Positions 36,136-48,500 of a stretch of DNA of 64,000 nt are shown here, piece by piece. Both the position numbers and the translations under genes were made by a program. The DNA is from Adenanthera pavonina (taxonomy: Eukaryota > Streptophyta > Magnoliopsida > Fabales > Fabaceae): positions 15,171,501 to 15,235,500 of the forward strand of contig JAIVEN010000015.1 of assembly GCA_026686845.1 (NCBI GenBank). Reading direction: 5' to 3'. Under the pieces are notes generated by a model. The model did no database searches and was not told the origin of the DNA. It saw only the letters and a list, made by a program, of their open reading frames with translations. The stretch's first letter is position 1; each line of letters begins with the position of its first letter.

Positions 36136-39100
36136 CTATGCCACAAAAAATAGGAAAATCATAAGGCAAAATATTAGTACAAAAAATATCTTGATCATCA
36201 GCCACCTATTAGAAGATATGCTGTTTAGATACTTCAACAAAGCCCCCTGTGCTCCGTCTACGTTTGCCAATGTATCATCCATGTTATCATCAATCTTGTA
36301 AATAAAAACTTCATCAATCCCAATGACTTAAATTCAATTACCAGTGCCAGATAGAAAAACAAGTGAACAATTATCAAATACCAAGAAATTGAAAGCCAGT
36401 TCAACTGCTCAACAATCAAAGCATATGTATGCAATTTTCAGGTGTTAAACTTCAACAATAATGATTACAGGATTTTTCCCCTTTTTTAATTTTCCATTCA
36501 TCAAATTGCCTTCAATTGGAACACATCGCTGTGGTGATAAGATAGTTGCAGTTGTGTTTTCTTTCATAATCAGAAGAATGCACTAATTATAAAGCAAGTA
36601 TAAGATGGGAGGTTGACTTAAATAAACTTGTATTGTGTTAAGCTTGGTCAGGCTTACATGGAATTTCATGTGGTTTGGTTGAATCATTTAAGTATTACTT
36701 CAGCTTTCTGATCAGGGAAATGTTACCTATAAGTAAGACTTGTTTAACTACTGAAAATGTGGAAGATTTATTTTAGTTCATTCTTGTTTCAATTCCCAGG
36801 GATTTAGGTCATAAATTCCTATATTTGTCACTATTGGGTCTTGTCTTTGAAAATTTTGGCACATGACAGAGTGAAATCTGTATGAAGTGTGAGTGAAATT
36901 CTTTAGATGTAAAATGTCAACGTTTCGGACTTTCACGACTTTATCCTCCCTTGTGCTTGCACTTGAAAAAAGGTTCTAAACCTTTCATTCCCACATTGAT
37001 GGATATTTGTGCCCACCTCACACTTCAAAGGAGTCTAATCACGTGAAAACCCATGCTTTAGTGTTCCTACTACTGCTTTAGTCTACTCCCTTGATCTTAC
37101 TCATTCTTTTAATCCACAATATTCTTGGCACAGAATTATTTCCTCGTTTGTATGTGGGACTACTTAATTTACTCTCTCATCTTTGTTTGGGTGGATTGAG
37201 TTGGATAATACTAATGAAGAAAATCTAGGTGTTCATTTCTAGTTTATCTCCCTTCTTTCCTTGTTTATGAAAAATTTTGTTGGTCTTGGTTCTTTATTTC
37301 ATTTTTCTGATAGTAACTCATGAGTGATAATTTTTTGAGCTTGGTTTTTAATAGCTTGGATTTTATACATACATGGGACGTTGTCAAATAGTTAGCACTG
37401 TGCCTGAGGTCTTCAATGAATCTTTGACGAGGACTGGCTTGGAGTTTATAGTTGTCAGAAGCACTAGAGGCAGCGATAGCTTTGTTTTTGGATGCTTGTT
37501 CCTCTGTTATATTCAATAGGCTTAAGCAGTTAAGCTCATTAGATAATGCACTTATTACTCTAGAATCATGTGATATTGGATACTAATAGGTTATTAACAT
37601 AATCAGACACTGTACTAGAATACAAAGTGAAAAGGGACGATTAGCAAGTAAGAAGTTATGTTGAGCACAAGTGAAGCATAGGAAAAAAGCCTGACAGCAA
37701 TCTCTCCTTGTTGGGAAACAAGTGTTGCCAATTGATTGAAAATGTTGCTCAGCTCATGAATAGTGGACTCGACATTCTGAAAAGCTTCAGCTCTACTTTG
37801 CATGTAGCTATCTTGCAATGGAACCAACTGCTGTTGGTGCAGCAGCAAAGGTTGACGGTCTCCATCCTTCTGCTTCCTGTGACTATAAAAACCCAGTAAC
37901 CATAAAACAAAGTCTGACAAATAAGAAGCTAGAATTCCAGATGCAACTCAACCCAATTTGGAACAAGTTTTCCATGACTAGGGATGCATTCACAGAACAA
38001 AAACTTTAATTATAAAAGAAAACAGTCCTAGATCATAGCGAGTAACCATGTAAGTAATTAAAGGCAAGAAATTAAATTAAGCCAATGAAGATCTCACTTA
38101 AATGAAAGGTTATGAATTTCTGCTTCCATATGAATGAGAACTCAGAATGCCATCACATCAGGGGGAATGAGATAATTCAGGATATAGTTGTTACTTATTC
38201 ATCAGATAAAGATGGCTGTCTATCCTTAACCTGAACTAAAACCAAGCCAACATAATTTGATAATATAAAAGAAAACCATAACTTACTCAGAAAACAACTG
38301 AGCTGAAGATGGTGGCCCACTAGCCCATGGGGGAACAGGGCCATGAGAAGCACTAGCAGCCATTCTTGAAGCTAATGGCCGTTGGCGAACAAATGGGTGG
38401 CAGAATCCTTTGAAGTAGTGGAAGAAAACAATTGTCTTCTGTTCTCGTGTACTTTCAAGTTCTTCATAGAAATATAAACAATATCACAAATCAGACAAAC
38501 GAAAATAATATAAAATATGTGCTGACTAAACACACAATTGCATCAATACATACCTCAGTTCGCATGGTTAGGACTTCTTTAAACTCTTTTGTGGCCCCCA
38601 TCAATCGATTTTTAAGGTCATCGACAACAGTGGTTGAATGACTGCTTGTGTCACCGGAGATATTTCCACTCTCATTTCTCGAGTTGCTCAATAGCTGAAG
38701 ATCTACAACGGTTGAGTTCAATGCAGTAATATCTTGCTTAATAATTGCTGTGAGCTCTTGGATTTCCATTGTTGGGTCATCAAAAACCGAATTCCTTTTT
38801 GCCACTGTGAATCCAAACAAGCACAACATAATTCTCATTTTCTGCGCGATTTAATGGAAAATGCTACAGAAACAACATTCGGCACTAGCATTCACCACAT
38901 ATTCGAGAAAAGCCCATTTTACCCGTCTCTTCTTCGATTTTTTTTTTTTATTTAGGAGTGAGGATGCAAGCAGAAGGAAGTTAATAATCAGGCAAAACAC
39001 GAATATCAAAATACATTGTTAAGAGAAAAAAAATCAACATGCTTAACTTGCGATAAATTAATTCTGCGGATTCATGTTATACTTACACATGGCCAGCTTA

Positions 39101-39324
39101 GCAAGCTTCTGAGACGTCTGATGTATGGCATATCCAATCTTGGAAGCCCTCCTATTGAACTCTGACTGAATTGCAACATTAGATCGCTGTTCATCCGATC
39201 TCGAACTACTGCTCGGCCCACCTGGCCCTGATCCTGAAGTTAAAGATTTCTTTTGCCTCTCCGCAATACTCTGAAATTCTTGTGTCCGATCCCGAAATGA
39301 TGATTGCGCCGATTTCACAGACAT
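36136..39324 (-). pseudogene. SYP31: SYP31-type Golgi syntaxin (Qa-SNARE), frameshifted
   Basis: Five coding exons on the minus strand: 39324-39087, 38804-38554, 38461-38287, 37876-about 37691/37696 and about 36294-36136. Exon 1 (MSVKSAQSSFRDRTQEF) and exon 2 (DPTMEIQELTAIIKQDITAL) match the SYP3/Sed5 N-terminal region. Exon 4 carries the SNARE motif with the zero-layer Gln in LVSQQGE. Exon 5 ends in a membrane anchor (LMIKIFFVLIFCLMIFLFFV). The family acts in ER-Golgi and intra-Golgi fusion. Exon 3 starts in frame (NLKVHENRRQLFSS) but loses one base near 38394-38401, giving an in-frame TAG at 38372-38374; the family sequence resumes in another frame. The last intron has either a GC donor with an AA acceptor or a weak GT donor that drops two residues. 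An upstream in-frame ATG lies at 39369. A true pseudogene or assembly errors are both possible. Confidence 0.8.
37265..37516 (-). other. Coding-like orphan fragment inside the syntaxin intron
   Basis: An open frame on the minus strand reads TEEQASKNKAIAASSASDNY and SPRQRFIEDLRHS with protein-like composition, inside the last intron of the SYP31-like gene. I do not recognise the family. It has no good ATG at its start. It may be a captured gene fragment or chance. Confidence 0.3.
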
Positions 39325-42300
39325 ATTCAATGCCCGCCGTTCAGATTCAAAAGTTCGACAGAGTTTCAAATATCAATTACCTCAAAAATGCGAATCCATA
39401 AACTCAGCACCGGAAATCCGAATTTGCTCCGGCTGGAACCGAAGAATAAAGGCGAAAGGGAGACCCAAAATCCAATCTGTAACTGAAGCTAATACGACTT
39501 CAACTTCAAATTGGAACGCTGTTGTGCATGGCAAAAGACGAAATTCCCATCTCTGACAGGTATTGGCCATTGGGAGGCAACCCGACGGTAAAGTGAAATA
39601 CCTTCGCGCCAGTTCCCATTTCCTGAACTTGCAGGCTACTATTTTTCAGAATTTTTTTCTGGAAAAATAATTAAAAATACGCAAAATTTCTTAGTAAACA
39701 TTATATGCTTGTCATGGCAGGGCTAAATGAATAAAAAGTAAAAACAACTTCAGCGCGTTTTTATTTATTAAATTTAAAAATTTATTTTTGTACCAAAAAA
39801 ATTAAAAATTTATTTAGGAATTATCGAGCATCTCTTATTCTACCTAACCATCATGAATAAATATATCACTTTCAATAATGAAATTTTATTGAGGTCAGAA
39901 AAAATGATTGAATTGTATGTTTTTAAAATTTACAGAACAAAAAAAATAAAATAATAATGCATGTGTATGTTAAAATAAATATATTTTTTAATACATATAT
40001 GTCTGTAATACTGATATGTGATACACACACACATGCGTGCATTTTCTTTTTAAATAAAAGTTCATGTGAGGCTCATCACCATCAGCACAAGCTTGAAATA
40101 AAAAAAAATGCTTAGAGAGATATGCATGTGTGTATTTTTAATTGATTGTTTTTAGTTATTTATGTTAGTTCTCGGTTAAATTTTATTTTTTTATTATAAT
40201 TTTTTTTTTTTAGATTATAAATTTTTGTTTTGTTTGTGCCTCTACAACGATCTAAATTTATTTACAGCATTTAAATAAATGAAGGATATAATAATATGGA
40301 GTGCTGAAGAATTAGAGCTCAAGTCCCACCGAAAATGTAGAAGGCCGTGATAAATTGAATTGACTTGGAAAGTTAATACTAATTGATCATACGGAGCTCG
40401 TGCAGGAAATCACCACGTGCAAATCACCAATGTCAATATATCAATCATCAGTGTGTACGTGTGTATGTATATTAAAATATGTAGAGAGTCAACACTATTC
40501 CAAAATATGTCTTTTTTACAATTATTTTAACTTTTTTAAACAGTTATAAACCACCAAACATATCAATACTGTGAAAAGTTGAGATTTTTATTGGCGATTA
40601 ACGGTACTGTTAACCACCAAGGAAATTTTTTTCTGTTTAAAATAATTTGTCGTTCAATTTTTATTTCATGCAACTATAATAATGCATAGCTGAGCTTCAG
40701 TTTAGATGACAAATGAAATGGATAGGAAGAAAGAAACAAATCAATGAGTTGCCCATTTGATTTTTAGTTATACAAAAATAAGTAAGAATAAATAAAATTT
40801 ATAAAAATAAAGTTTAATAAAAGTAAGTTTGTTATAAGTTATTATATTTATATATTTTTTTTATAAAATTATAGTTTGACAAAAAATCTGTTTAAATGAT
40901 AAGAGTTAAAAATATTTTTAAATAGATAATATAAAGTCAGTATCTCTTCCTTTTTCAAAATCATGATTTTACTAACAAAAAATAACTATTTTCCTCTTTT
41001 TTCAAAATCATAATTTAACCCATTTTTTATTTTTTAAAAAAGCAATTTTGACTAAACATATCTTCTTGAAAAACCTTTAATTATGGTTTAATTTTGATAA
41101 AGATAAACCAAACATGCCCAAAATGTATGGGATCACTCTTCAACCCAGTTGGATCAAACTCAATAGCCGCCACCAAGCAAACAAACAGGTAACCTGGAGA
41201 TCAAGTTGGCTAGAAGGTAAATTAAGACAAGCAATGACTAAAGGGATTCATTAAACCACCCATGCAGGACTGCAGAGGTCAAATTAATTATGGGAAATTC
41301 TATCAAGGATAAAGGCAAAGCTCATGAATCAGTAAGAGTGACTCCAAGCCTATTAATTTACGTAGAGCAACGTTGAAGAAAATGCTTACTACTACTACGT
41401 ACAATATACAGGTGATGAACTGAAGAAATCATGTAGTATATATGTATAAGGAAATTATTGTGTGCATTATGATGCTGGAGAACGAACGACATGACAGTGA
41501 TCCTAGCTAGACCAATGAACTGAAGATGGATTAGAATATGTTAAAGACCATCAATATATCTTTTCCAGTAACCTGGCCGCGATAATATTAGGGACGTCAT
41601 TCATGAGTCATGAGCTGATTTTCTCGACGGCTAGCTACGTGGTTAATAGTATTGTATTTGTTAATTATACACTAATCTTTAATTACACGACAAGCAAATA
41701 TACTTCTAACTCCTCAGTTCTGTTTAATTTCCATCTATGGGAAAGAAAATGATTTGATTTAATTTCCAGATATCATCTTGGGAAAGAATTTTCGAGTATG
41801 CTGACGTTGTCAGTGTCATGCACAGTGGAAACTTTAATTAATTTATCCCTGCCTTTCGGCTTATGATAAACTATATATTGCTAACAACTCGATCGAAGAA
41901 ATATTGATCATAGCATAGCAGTATAGCACGTATCCACAACTACATACATAGAAGAATCATACAGGAGTAGTAGCCACTGTTGGGTGCATTTTTCTGTCAC
42001 TTGAGATTGAACCTTTACTGTTGCGGCCATTATACTTGCAAGCATCATATATATATAATTAATGAAGTGGGGGAACCAATTTGTGTATATATATATATAT
42101 ATTTATGCAATTAATATATAATGACTAATTAACCACCCAACTAAGCAGAGAGGGTCTATCATTTGAGGAGGATGGGTCAAGCACCAACTTGGGACATGCG
42201 AATTGAACTTTCTGAGTGTAGCCTCAGGGCGGGCTAGTGCCTTCAACGTTTTTATCCCTTTTCTTTTTAACATTCTGTCCCTTGGCGTCAAACAAAATCA

Positions 42301-43251
42301 TAGAATAATTAAAAATCATCTCAAACTATGTAAAATACAAGAAAAGCGGATATAGTTCTTTTTTTATTTCTCTTTAACATAATAGAATGAATTGGACTTG
42401 TATTGAATAAGGAAGAATCTAAACCGGGAATATATTAATATATGGATGTAGATCGATATGATAAAATTGGGATCTTTTAACTTGAACCTCGCTGAGTAGG
42501 ATATTAAAAACGACTAAGTGGTTAATTGATGAGATGGCAAATCATATGATGTGTTCTAACCTTTATTCTTATTCTTCTTCACCGTGATAATGGGGATTAC
42601 ATTTATATATGGTCAGAAAGCAGAAGTGTTATTCTGGGTTATTGGCACGGCATCCCATTAATTAATATTGTACAAAGAAATGGTCAAATGTTGATAAAGT
42701 GAATTTGAGAGAGAGGAGGAAAAACACACTGCTAGTAATGGTTAAAGTCTTGCATTTTGGGGGGGATTCTTAAAATTACAATAGCGTCATAATATGCCAC
42801 ACCATTTGGCCATTACTATGAGTTTTAATTTGCATCTGATCTTCAAGTGCTATTATTCCATTCGAGGTTGATGGATGACTTGTCTTTAGCTCATGATGGA
42901 AAACCAAGCTCCTCTTTTTGGTTTAGTGCTTGTATGCTGACTTCAAAGCAAGAATCTTCCCTCTTTTTTATTTGGCCAACAATTAAGAATCCACTATCAC
43001 TCACACGCCATATCATGTACACAAATGGACATTGATGCAATTGACTATACACACACAACTTATGGGCCTAGTTAGCATCATATACCAATAAAGAGAAGTA
43101 TAAAACACTCCATAATCTTACAATTTTTTTGCGGGACGTTATGCAACAAACTATCCCAAATCTCTCACATACCACAGCATGATTCTTACACAAAATACCA
43201 AAACACTAGATATAATCAATCCTTATTTATGTGACACATCTAAATATCTAA
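39325..43251. other. Intergenic DNA with SYP31-like promoter side
   Basis: 39325-39650 should contain the leader and promoter of the SYP31-like gene. The rest is AT-rich with TATATA runs (for example near 42090) and no supported gene. The right end is the downstream flank of the molybdate transporter. Confidence 0.5.
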
Positions 43252-44655
43252 TTAAGGGGTTCCATCCATCCAAATGGCTGAAAGTGGCTCACCCTTTGTC
43301 CAATTCCTTAGCCTGAGAAGAACAAAAACAATGACTCCACACAAAAACCCAAGTGCTGCACTTGAGCCCACCAGTGAAACTGCTGTACAGATGAGCATCA
43401 CAAAGGAATCCTCTTTGGAATTCATGTCCCTTGCAGCCATGGCTAGCTCTATCCCTGCAAACAGAAGCAACACTCCTAGGATTCCCACAGGAAATTGGTT
43501 CAATATGTGAGCTATAGAGCTTCCCAGAACCAAACCCAACACTAATTTGGCCGTACCCAGAAGGGCCACACACCCTCCACTCCTACCTCCGAACTTGTAT
43601 TGACCTGCTAGCCCACCTGCCCCATGACAGCTTGGCATAGCCCCAAACCACCCACCTACCAAGTTCATTAGTCCCACTGTCACTGACACTGAAGTCACTG
43701 AAACTTCCTTTTCTGGGAATAGATCTGATGATAGCTTGCATACTGCTATCACTGAGTTCAGAATTGATAATGGGAGTTGAGGGATTGTGCCCTTTATGAA
43801 GCCTTGTTTCCAAGAATGTTTAGAAATTTTCACCACTTGAAAAGAGGATGGTCCGAATTTGATGTCGTGCACCACTTTGGGATTTCTTATGAAGGCCAGA
43901 ATGACACCAAGAACGAACACTATGAAAGCTGATGGAAGAGGGAAAACAATGTTTCTGATTCTGCTTCTTCTCTTTCTTGCACCTTCTTCTACCTTTTGTT
44001 GTTGGTCATTCGAATTGGTACTTTCTCTGCCTTGATGATCTTCACCAGCTCCGTTCACTATGACAATAAAGCAAACGCATAAAAGAGCCAAAACCAACCC
44101 GTCCAAACCAAACCATCCCCGGTTCCCTAAAGATTTAGACTTTGGTAAATCTTGCCTATTTCTAACGTATTTAACGGCGGTCAAAGCAAAGGACAAGCCT
44201 TGTGCAAGCTGAATCCCCCTGACAACGCACAAAGGAATGAATTTGTACACAAGCTGCATCAACCCCGTGACACCCAGCAGCAGCAAGACCCCACCGGTCA
44301 AGATTCCGGCGGCCATGATCTCCGGCACGGAGAAGCTGGGTTCGGAGAGGGATTCAGCGGCGATGGACTTCATGGGCTGGACAGGCATAGGGACCCCATA
44401 GATGGCACCGGTAATGAAGTTGTAGATCCCCGTGAAAATCAATGTGGTGCCAAGGTTGAGGTCACGGGCTAGAGTGAGAGCCAGTACTATAGGTATGTAT
44501 GTGCCAAGGTCTCCCATGGCTCCATTCAGTTCAGCCCATTTAGAACGGAAAGCCAAGTTGGCTTTCAGTTTGTGTATCAGGTTGGCCGAGAAACCAGAGG
44601 AGTGAGGGGTTTGGAGTGCTTCAAGGTCTGACAGTGGAGGGTTCTGCTTTGCCAT
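43252..44655 (-). CDS. MOT1: Molybdate transporter, MOT1 family
   Basis: A single uninterrupted frame of 467 aa from the ATG at 44653-44655 (MAKQNPPLSDLEAL). It belongs to the MOT1 family (also called SULTR5), which is related to sulfate transporters but lacks the STAS domain, and moves molybdate needed for molybdenum cofactor in nitrate reductase and other enzymes. Visible family motifs are NGAMGDLGTYIPIVLALTLA in the first membrane region, YGVPMPVQPMKSIAAESL, and GAMPSCHGAGGLAGQYKFGG. About ten hydrophobic segments are separated by a hydrophilic loop rich in Arg/Lys and Ser (residues about 210-240). The frame continues upstream to an ATG at 44766, adding 37 residues. Length is close to Arabidopsis MOT1 (about 456 aa). 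It lacks introns, as in the family. Location (plasma membrane, vacuole or mitochondria) cannot be read from the sequence. Confidence 0.95.
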   Translation of the reverse strand: MAKQNPPLSDLEALQTPHSSGFSANLIHKLKANLAFRSKWAELNGAMGDLGTYIPIVLALTLARDLNLGTTLIFTGIYNFITGAIYGVPMPVQPMKSIAAESLSEPSFSVPEIMAAGILTGGVLLLLGVTGLMQLVYKFIPLCVVRGIQLAQGLSFALTAVKYVRNRQDLPKSKSLGNRGWFGLDGLVLALLCVCFIVIVNGAGEDHQGRESTNSNDQQQKVEEGARKRRSRIRNIVFPLPSAFIVFVLGVILAFIRNPKVVHDIKFGPSSFQVVKISKHSWKQGFIKGTIPQLPLSILNSVIAVCKLSSDLFPEKEVSVTSVSVTVGLMNLVGGWFGAMPSCHGAGGLAGQYKFGGRSGGCVALLGTAKLVLGLVLGSSIAHILNQFPVGILGVLLLFAGIELAMAARDMNSKEDSFVMLICTAVSLVGSSAALGFLCGVIVFVLLRLRNWTKGEPLSAIWMDGTP

Positions 44656-44766
44656 GGTCTTGTGTGATGCTTGCACAAGTGTGAATATGAATGGGAAAGC
44701 AGTTTTTATATTGAAATTTGCTTGCACAGCACAAGAGTTAATCAGGTGAGTGCGAACGAGGAGCAA

Positions 44767-45282
44767 ATTGCGAAGATACTGTGGTAAAAGAATAATAATT
44801 TATTCCAAATCAATTTCGCCGTATCTGAATGACGGAACGGCAGTTAGGTACTAAAATCTAATCGTTATAAAAAAATATATAGTATATGTATATAGACGCC
44901 GAATGCGTCCCATTTTATGTGTTATTTGGGAAAATTTTAAATATTTAATTTTATTTATTTTTTATAAGATTTATAAAAAATTAATATTTTTTAATTATAT
45001 ATTTATATTATTTAAAAATAATAATAATATTAATAGTGAATAAGTAATAATTAAAAACAATTTAATAAAAATATATTATTCATTAAGTTATTTATTATTT
45101 TTCTTAATATTTATGTCAAAATCTTAAAAAATAAATAAAATGAAATGAAGGAGTATATATTATCCAAAAAATAGTCATATGGTTAATTAATTTGTGAATA
45201 ATGCAATTTATTGTCAATTTTTTTGGATTATGAACTTTTATATCTTATATTAAATGATTAATGATTAGTGTGTAATTGTGTA
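44767..45282. other. Upstream region of the molybdate transporter
   Basis: Presumed promoter of the minus-strand MOT1-type gene. AT-rich, with ATAAAAAAATATATAGTATA near 44870; no single TATA box can be chosen. No gene seen. Confidence 0.4.
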
Positions 45283-45550
45283 CTCCTTCCGTTCCTTAAT
45301 ATAAGGAATAAAGACAAAATTACACAGACAAAAAAAAATAATAAATTTATCTAAAATATAAAATAATTTTCAAAAACGCTCTTATTTAATATTAATAATT
45401 TTTATATCATATAATTAATATAAATAAAAAAATATTATATTAATTAAGAATATTTTTTAAAAAATTATTAAATATATCAAATAAATTTTTTTATATTTTA
45501 AAATATAAAATTTTTTTTTATTTATATTTTATATTAAAGAATGGAGGAAG
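45283..45550. mobile_element. Stowaway-like MITE
   Basis: Termini CTCCTTCCGTTCCTTAATAT and, on the other strand, CTTCCTCCATTCTTTAATAT form imperfect inverted repeats; a TA dinucleotide flanks both sides (45281-45282 and 45551-45552). Length is 268 bp and the interior is AT-rich without coding sequence. Similar CTCC(A/C)TCC-type ends occur near 45920, 46490, 46720, 47220, 50610 and 62490, suggesting older relatives. Confidence 0.7.
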
Positions 45551-45552
45551 TA

Positions 45553-48500
45553 TCATTTAGGTCGTCCTACTGGAAAGGCGAAATTACTGGAAAATAATGT
45601 GCGTGCGTGCAATGCATGGCGCAAACACTGTTTGACTCTAATTTTAATAGAAGGAATAATCATTTGAATAATTATTGTATAGTGCTTTAGTCCATATTAC
45701 AAGAGATATTATATGATAAATTTTTTATTTATAATATAAGGTATTAGATCTTTTTTTTCCATTTCAATCATATATTTAATTCCTTATCTCTATTCATTAA
45801 TAATAATAAAATAGGATGTTTAATAAGGATAAAATAGAAAATGTAGGTAATTTTTTTATTCATTTAAATTAAAAAAGTAATTTTCTTAATATGTGTATAT
45901 AATTAATATAAAATATTTTATAATATGGATTGGAGAGAGTACAGTATATCTTTAAAAAACTAATATTAATAATGTTGTCGTCACTGAAATCAGTTGGTGC
46001 TAGGTTCAAGTTCAGATCATCAGACATTTCCCACTTTCCTTTGCTGCTGCTGGGACCTAGGAATAGCAAACAAAATATCAGATCAAATAACTATGGCATG
46101 GGTACCCTGTCAGTGAGCTTTAATTGTGACAATTTCTATCCACGGTGATATTACTACTCACCCAAATACATATTTCAAAGATATTTTATATTTTCTTCAA
46201 TTTTTATTATAGGATATTTTTTATTATTATATATGGATTAAAAAAAATTAGTTATAGTCTAAAATTAAAGAAAAAAATTTTAATATTTCCATTTTACGAT
46301 TAAAGAGAGAATAAAAATATGTTAAATTAATAATAATGGTAGGAGGAGAGAAAAATTAATTGAAACTTGTAATGAAAATATTCAATAGAGACAAAATTGA
46401 GACTAAAATTAAATTTATTATTTAATATCTTATATTTTGGATCAGACAAGTTTTCTAAATAATACCCTATAATAGGAATCAGAGGAAGTATTAATTATAC
46501 GCATATTAAGAAAATTATTTTTTCAACTTAAATCAATATAAAAAATATTCACATTTCCTATTTTACCCTTATTAAATACTCTATTCTATTATCATTAGAA
46601 AATTATAAATAAAGAGAAATAAAGTATTAAAGATATAGGTAAAATAGGAAAAAAAATATTTAATACCCTATATTTTGGACCAAAACTTGTCATACAGTAC
46701 ACTTTATAATATGGATCGAAAAGAGTATATATCACTACTCCAAGATATCCCGCGCATGAATGCGTGCAATTAGGATCAAGAATTATTAAACGTTACTTAT
46801 GCTCACATCGCTAAATAAATGCTTGGAACTATATATTTAATCGAGATTTTTGAATTAGTGGTAAAAATATGGATGAAGTAAAAAAGAATAATGAAGTAAC
46901 GTCGATCGAGCGAAGTTCCGTGAGAATCATTTTTGGTGTCAATTTGTGGTCCTACGCTACAAATTCGCAGCATTGTGTGGACAAAAATCTTATGCCGCTA
47001 ACTTTGTTAACGTTAATTTGTTCCCATTGGTTGGTGATGATGCATTGTAGCTTAATTAATGAGTCAACATCACGTAGAAGTCGGTTTTAGTATAAAAAAT
47101 TAGAATTATTTAAGCATGATATATCGGACTCTAATATAACAACTGAATATCAAACGGTTTTATAGAATAAAAAAATGGTCAACATCTAAAAAAAATTCCA
47201 TCTTTCAAATTTTTGTTAATGTACTCCATCAGTTACACTTTTTAAAGATAGTTTCACACGAAATAAAAGATCGTTAATTGTATTAAATACTAAAAATTTG
47301 ACTAAAATACCTTCTATTTAATAGCTTATATTAATTAAATCAAAGAAAGTATAGTTAAAAAATAATTAACAATCCATTGAAACTCTAAAATAATAATTGA
47401 TTTAAAATAAAATTAAAATTCTAAAACAAAAAAAAAATAAATTAGAGAGAGTATTTTAAAGATAATCCCACGCCGTCAGCTGCTGCTGTCCACAATCATC
47501 TCACATCGGGAATTAAGTCGTGCATATGATAAAACTATAGATGCAGGAAGCTCAAGAGAAATATTTTAAAAAATTTACAACAGTAATAAGGAACGGATTT
47601 GTTTTTTAAGTAAGTCTCTCATGACAAATTAGAGAAGTATGGTTTCATCTCAGTCAGAGCCAGAAATATGGGTTATATGTCGCAGGTTAGTTTGTTTAAT
47701 CAGATAAAAAGTGTGGGTTGGGTTGCAAAATATGCAATCCATTTAAAACAGAATAGAATTAACTTAAATCATTTAATTTATGAATTAAATGGGCTAATTC
47801 ACAAATTATACGGGTTGACTATTTTTTTTTACAAGTTTCAGTAGCCACCAATAAGAGAAAAAAAATTTTTAAATAAATCTAAAATAAAAAAAAACACTTC
47901 AAACTTGTAATAACACATAAAAAAATTGGGTAAATAATGACACTAAAAAAACCCTATAAAAGTGTAATTAAAAAATAAATAAAAATTTGAAAAACCTCAT
48001 ATTATAAAAAATAATGACAAATTTTTCATCAAATTATTAACTTACAAAAATTTAGATTACTATATATATGATTCATTATATATTTATTAACATAGGATTA
48101 TATAAAATATTTTTTTATCCAATTTTAAAGAATTTAGAATGATTTATATTAAAAAATATTTAAAAAAAATATATTGATAAATTGGCAAGTTAACTTGTAT
48201 AACCTGCAAATCCATCATTGATTGTTGGGTTGGGATTGGACCAATCAACTTAACTTATTTTCCCTACAAGCCGTCACGGATCAGCCCATTTGAGTTACGC
48301 GGGCTGTTTTCCGATCTTTAATCTCAATGGTTTTACCAACTTCAGTGTTTTTTTCCCGAACCAATTTCATTTTATTCACCACGTCCTCTCTTTTGCATTA
48401 ATTGCTTTCAACCATTTAGGATTATTTGGTTTGCGGTTAGTCTTGGTCAAAACAACATTTTAATTTTAACTAAAGTAATGTGAAGATACTTTTTGTCCCG

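Noticed and set aside
46869..47090. 73-aa plus-strand open frame
   Set aside because: It lies in AT-rich intergenic DNA between MITE remnants, with no homologous features visible.
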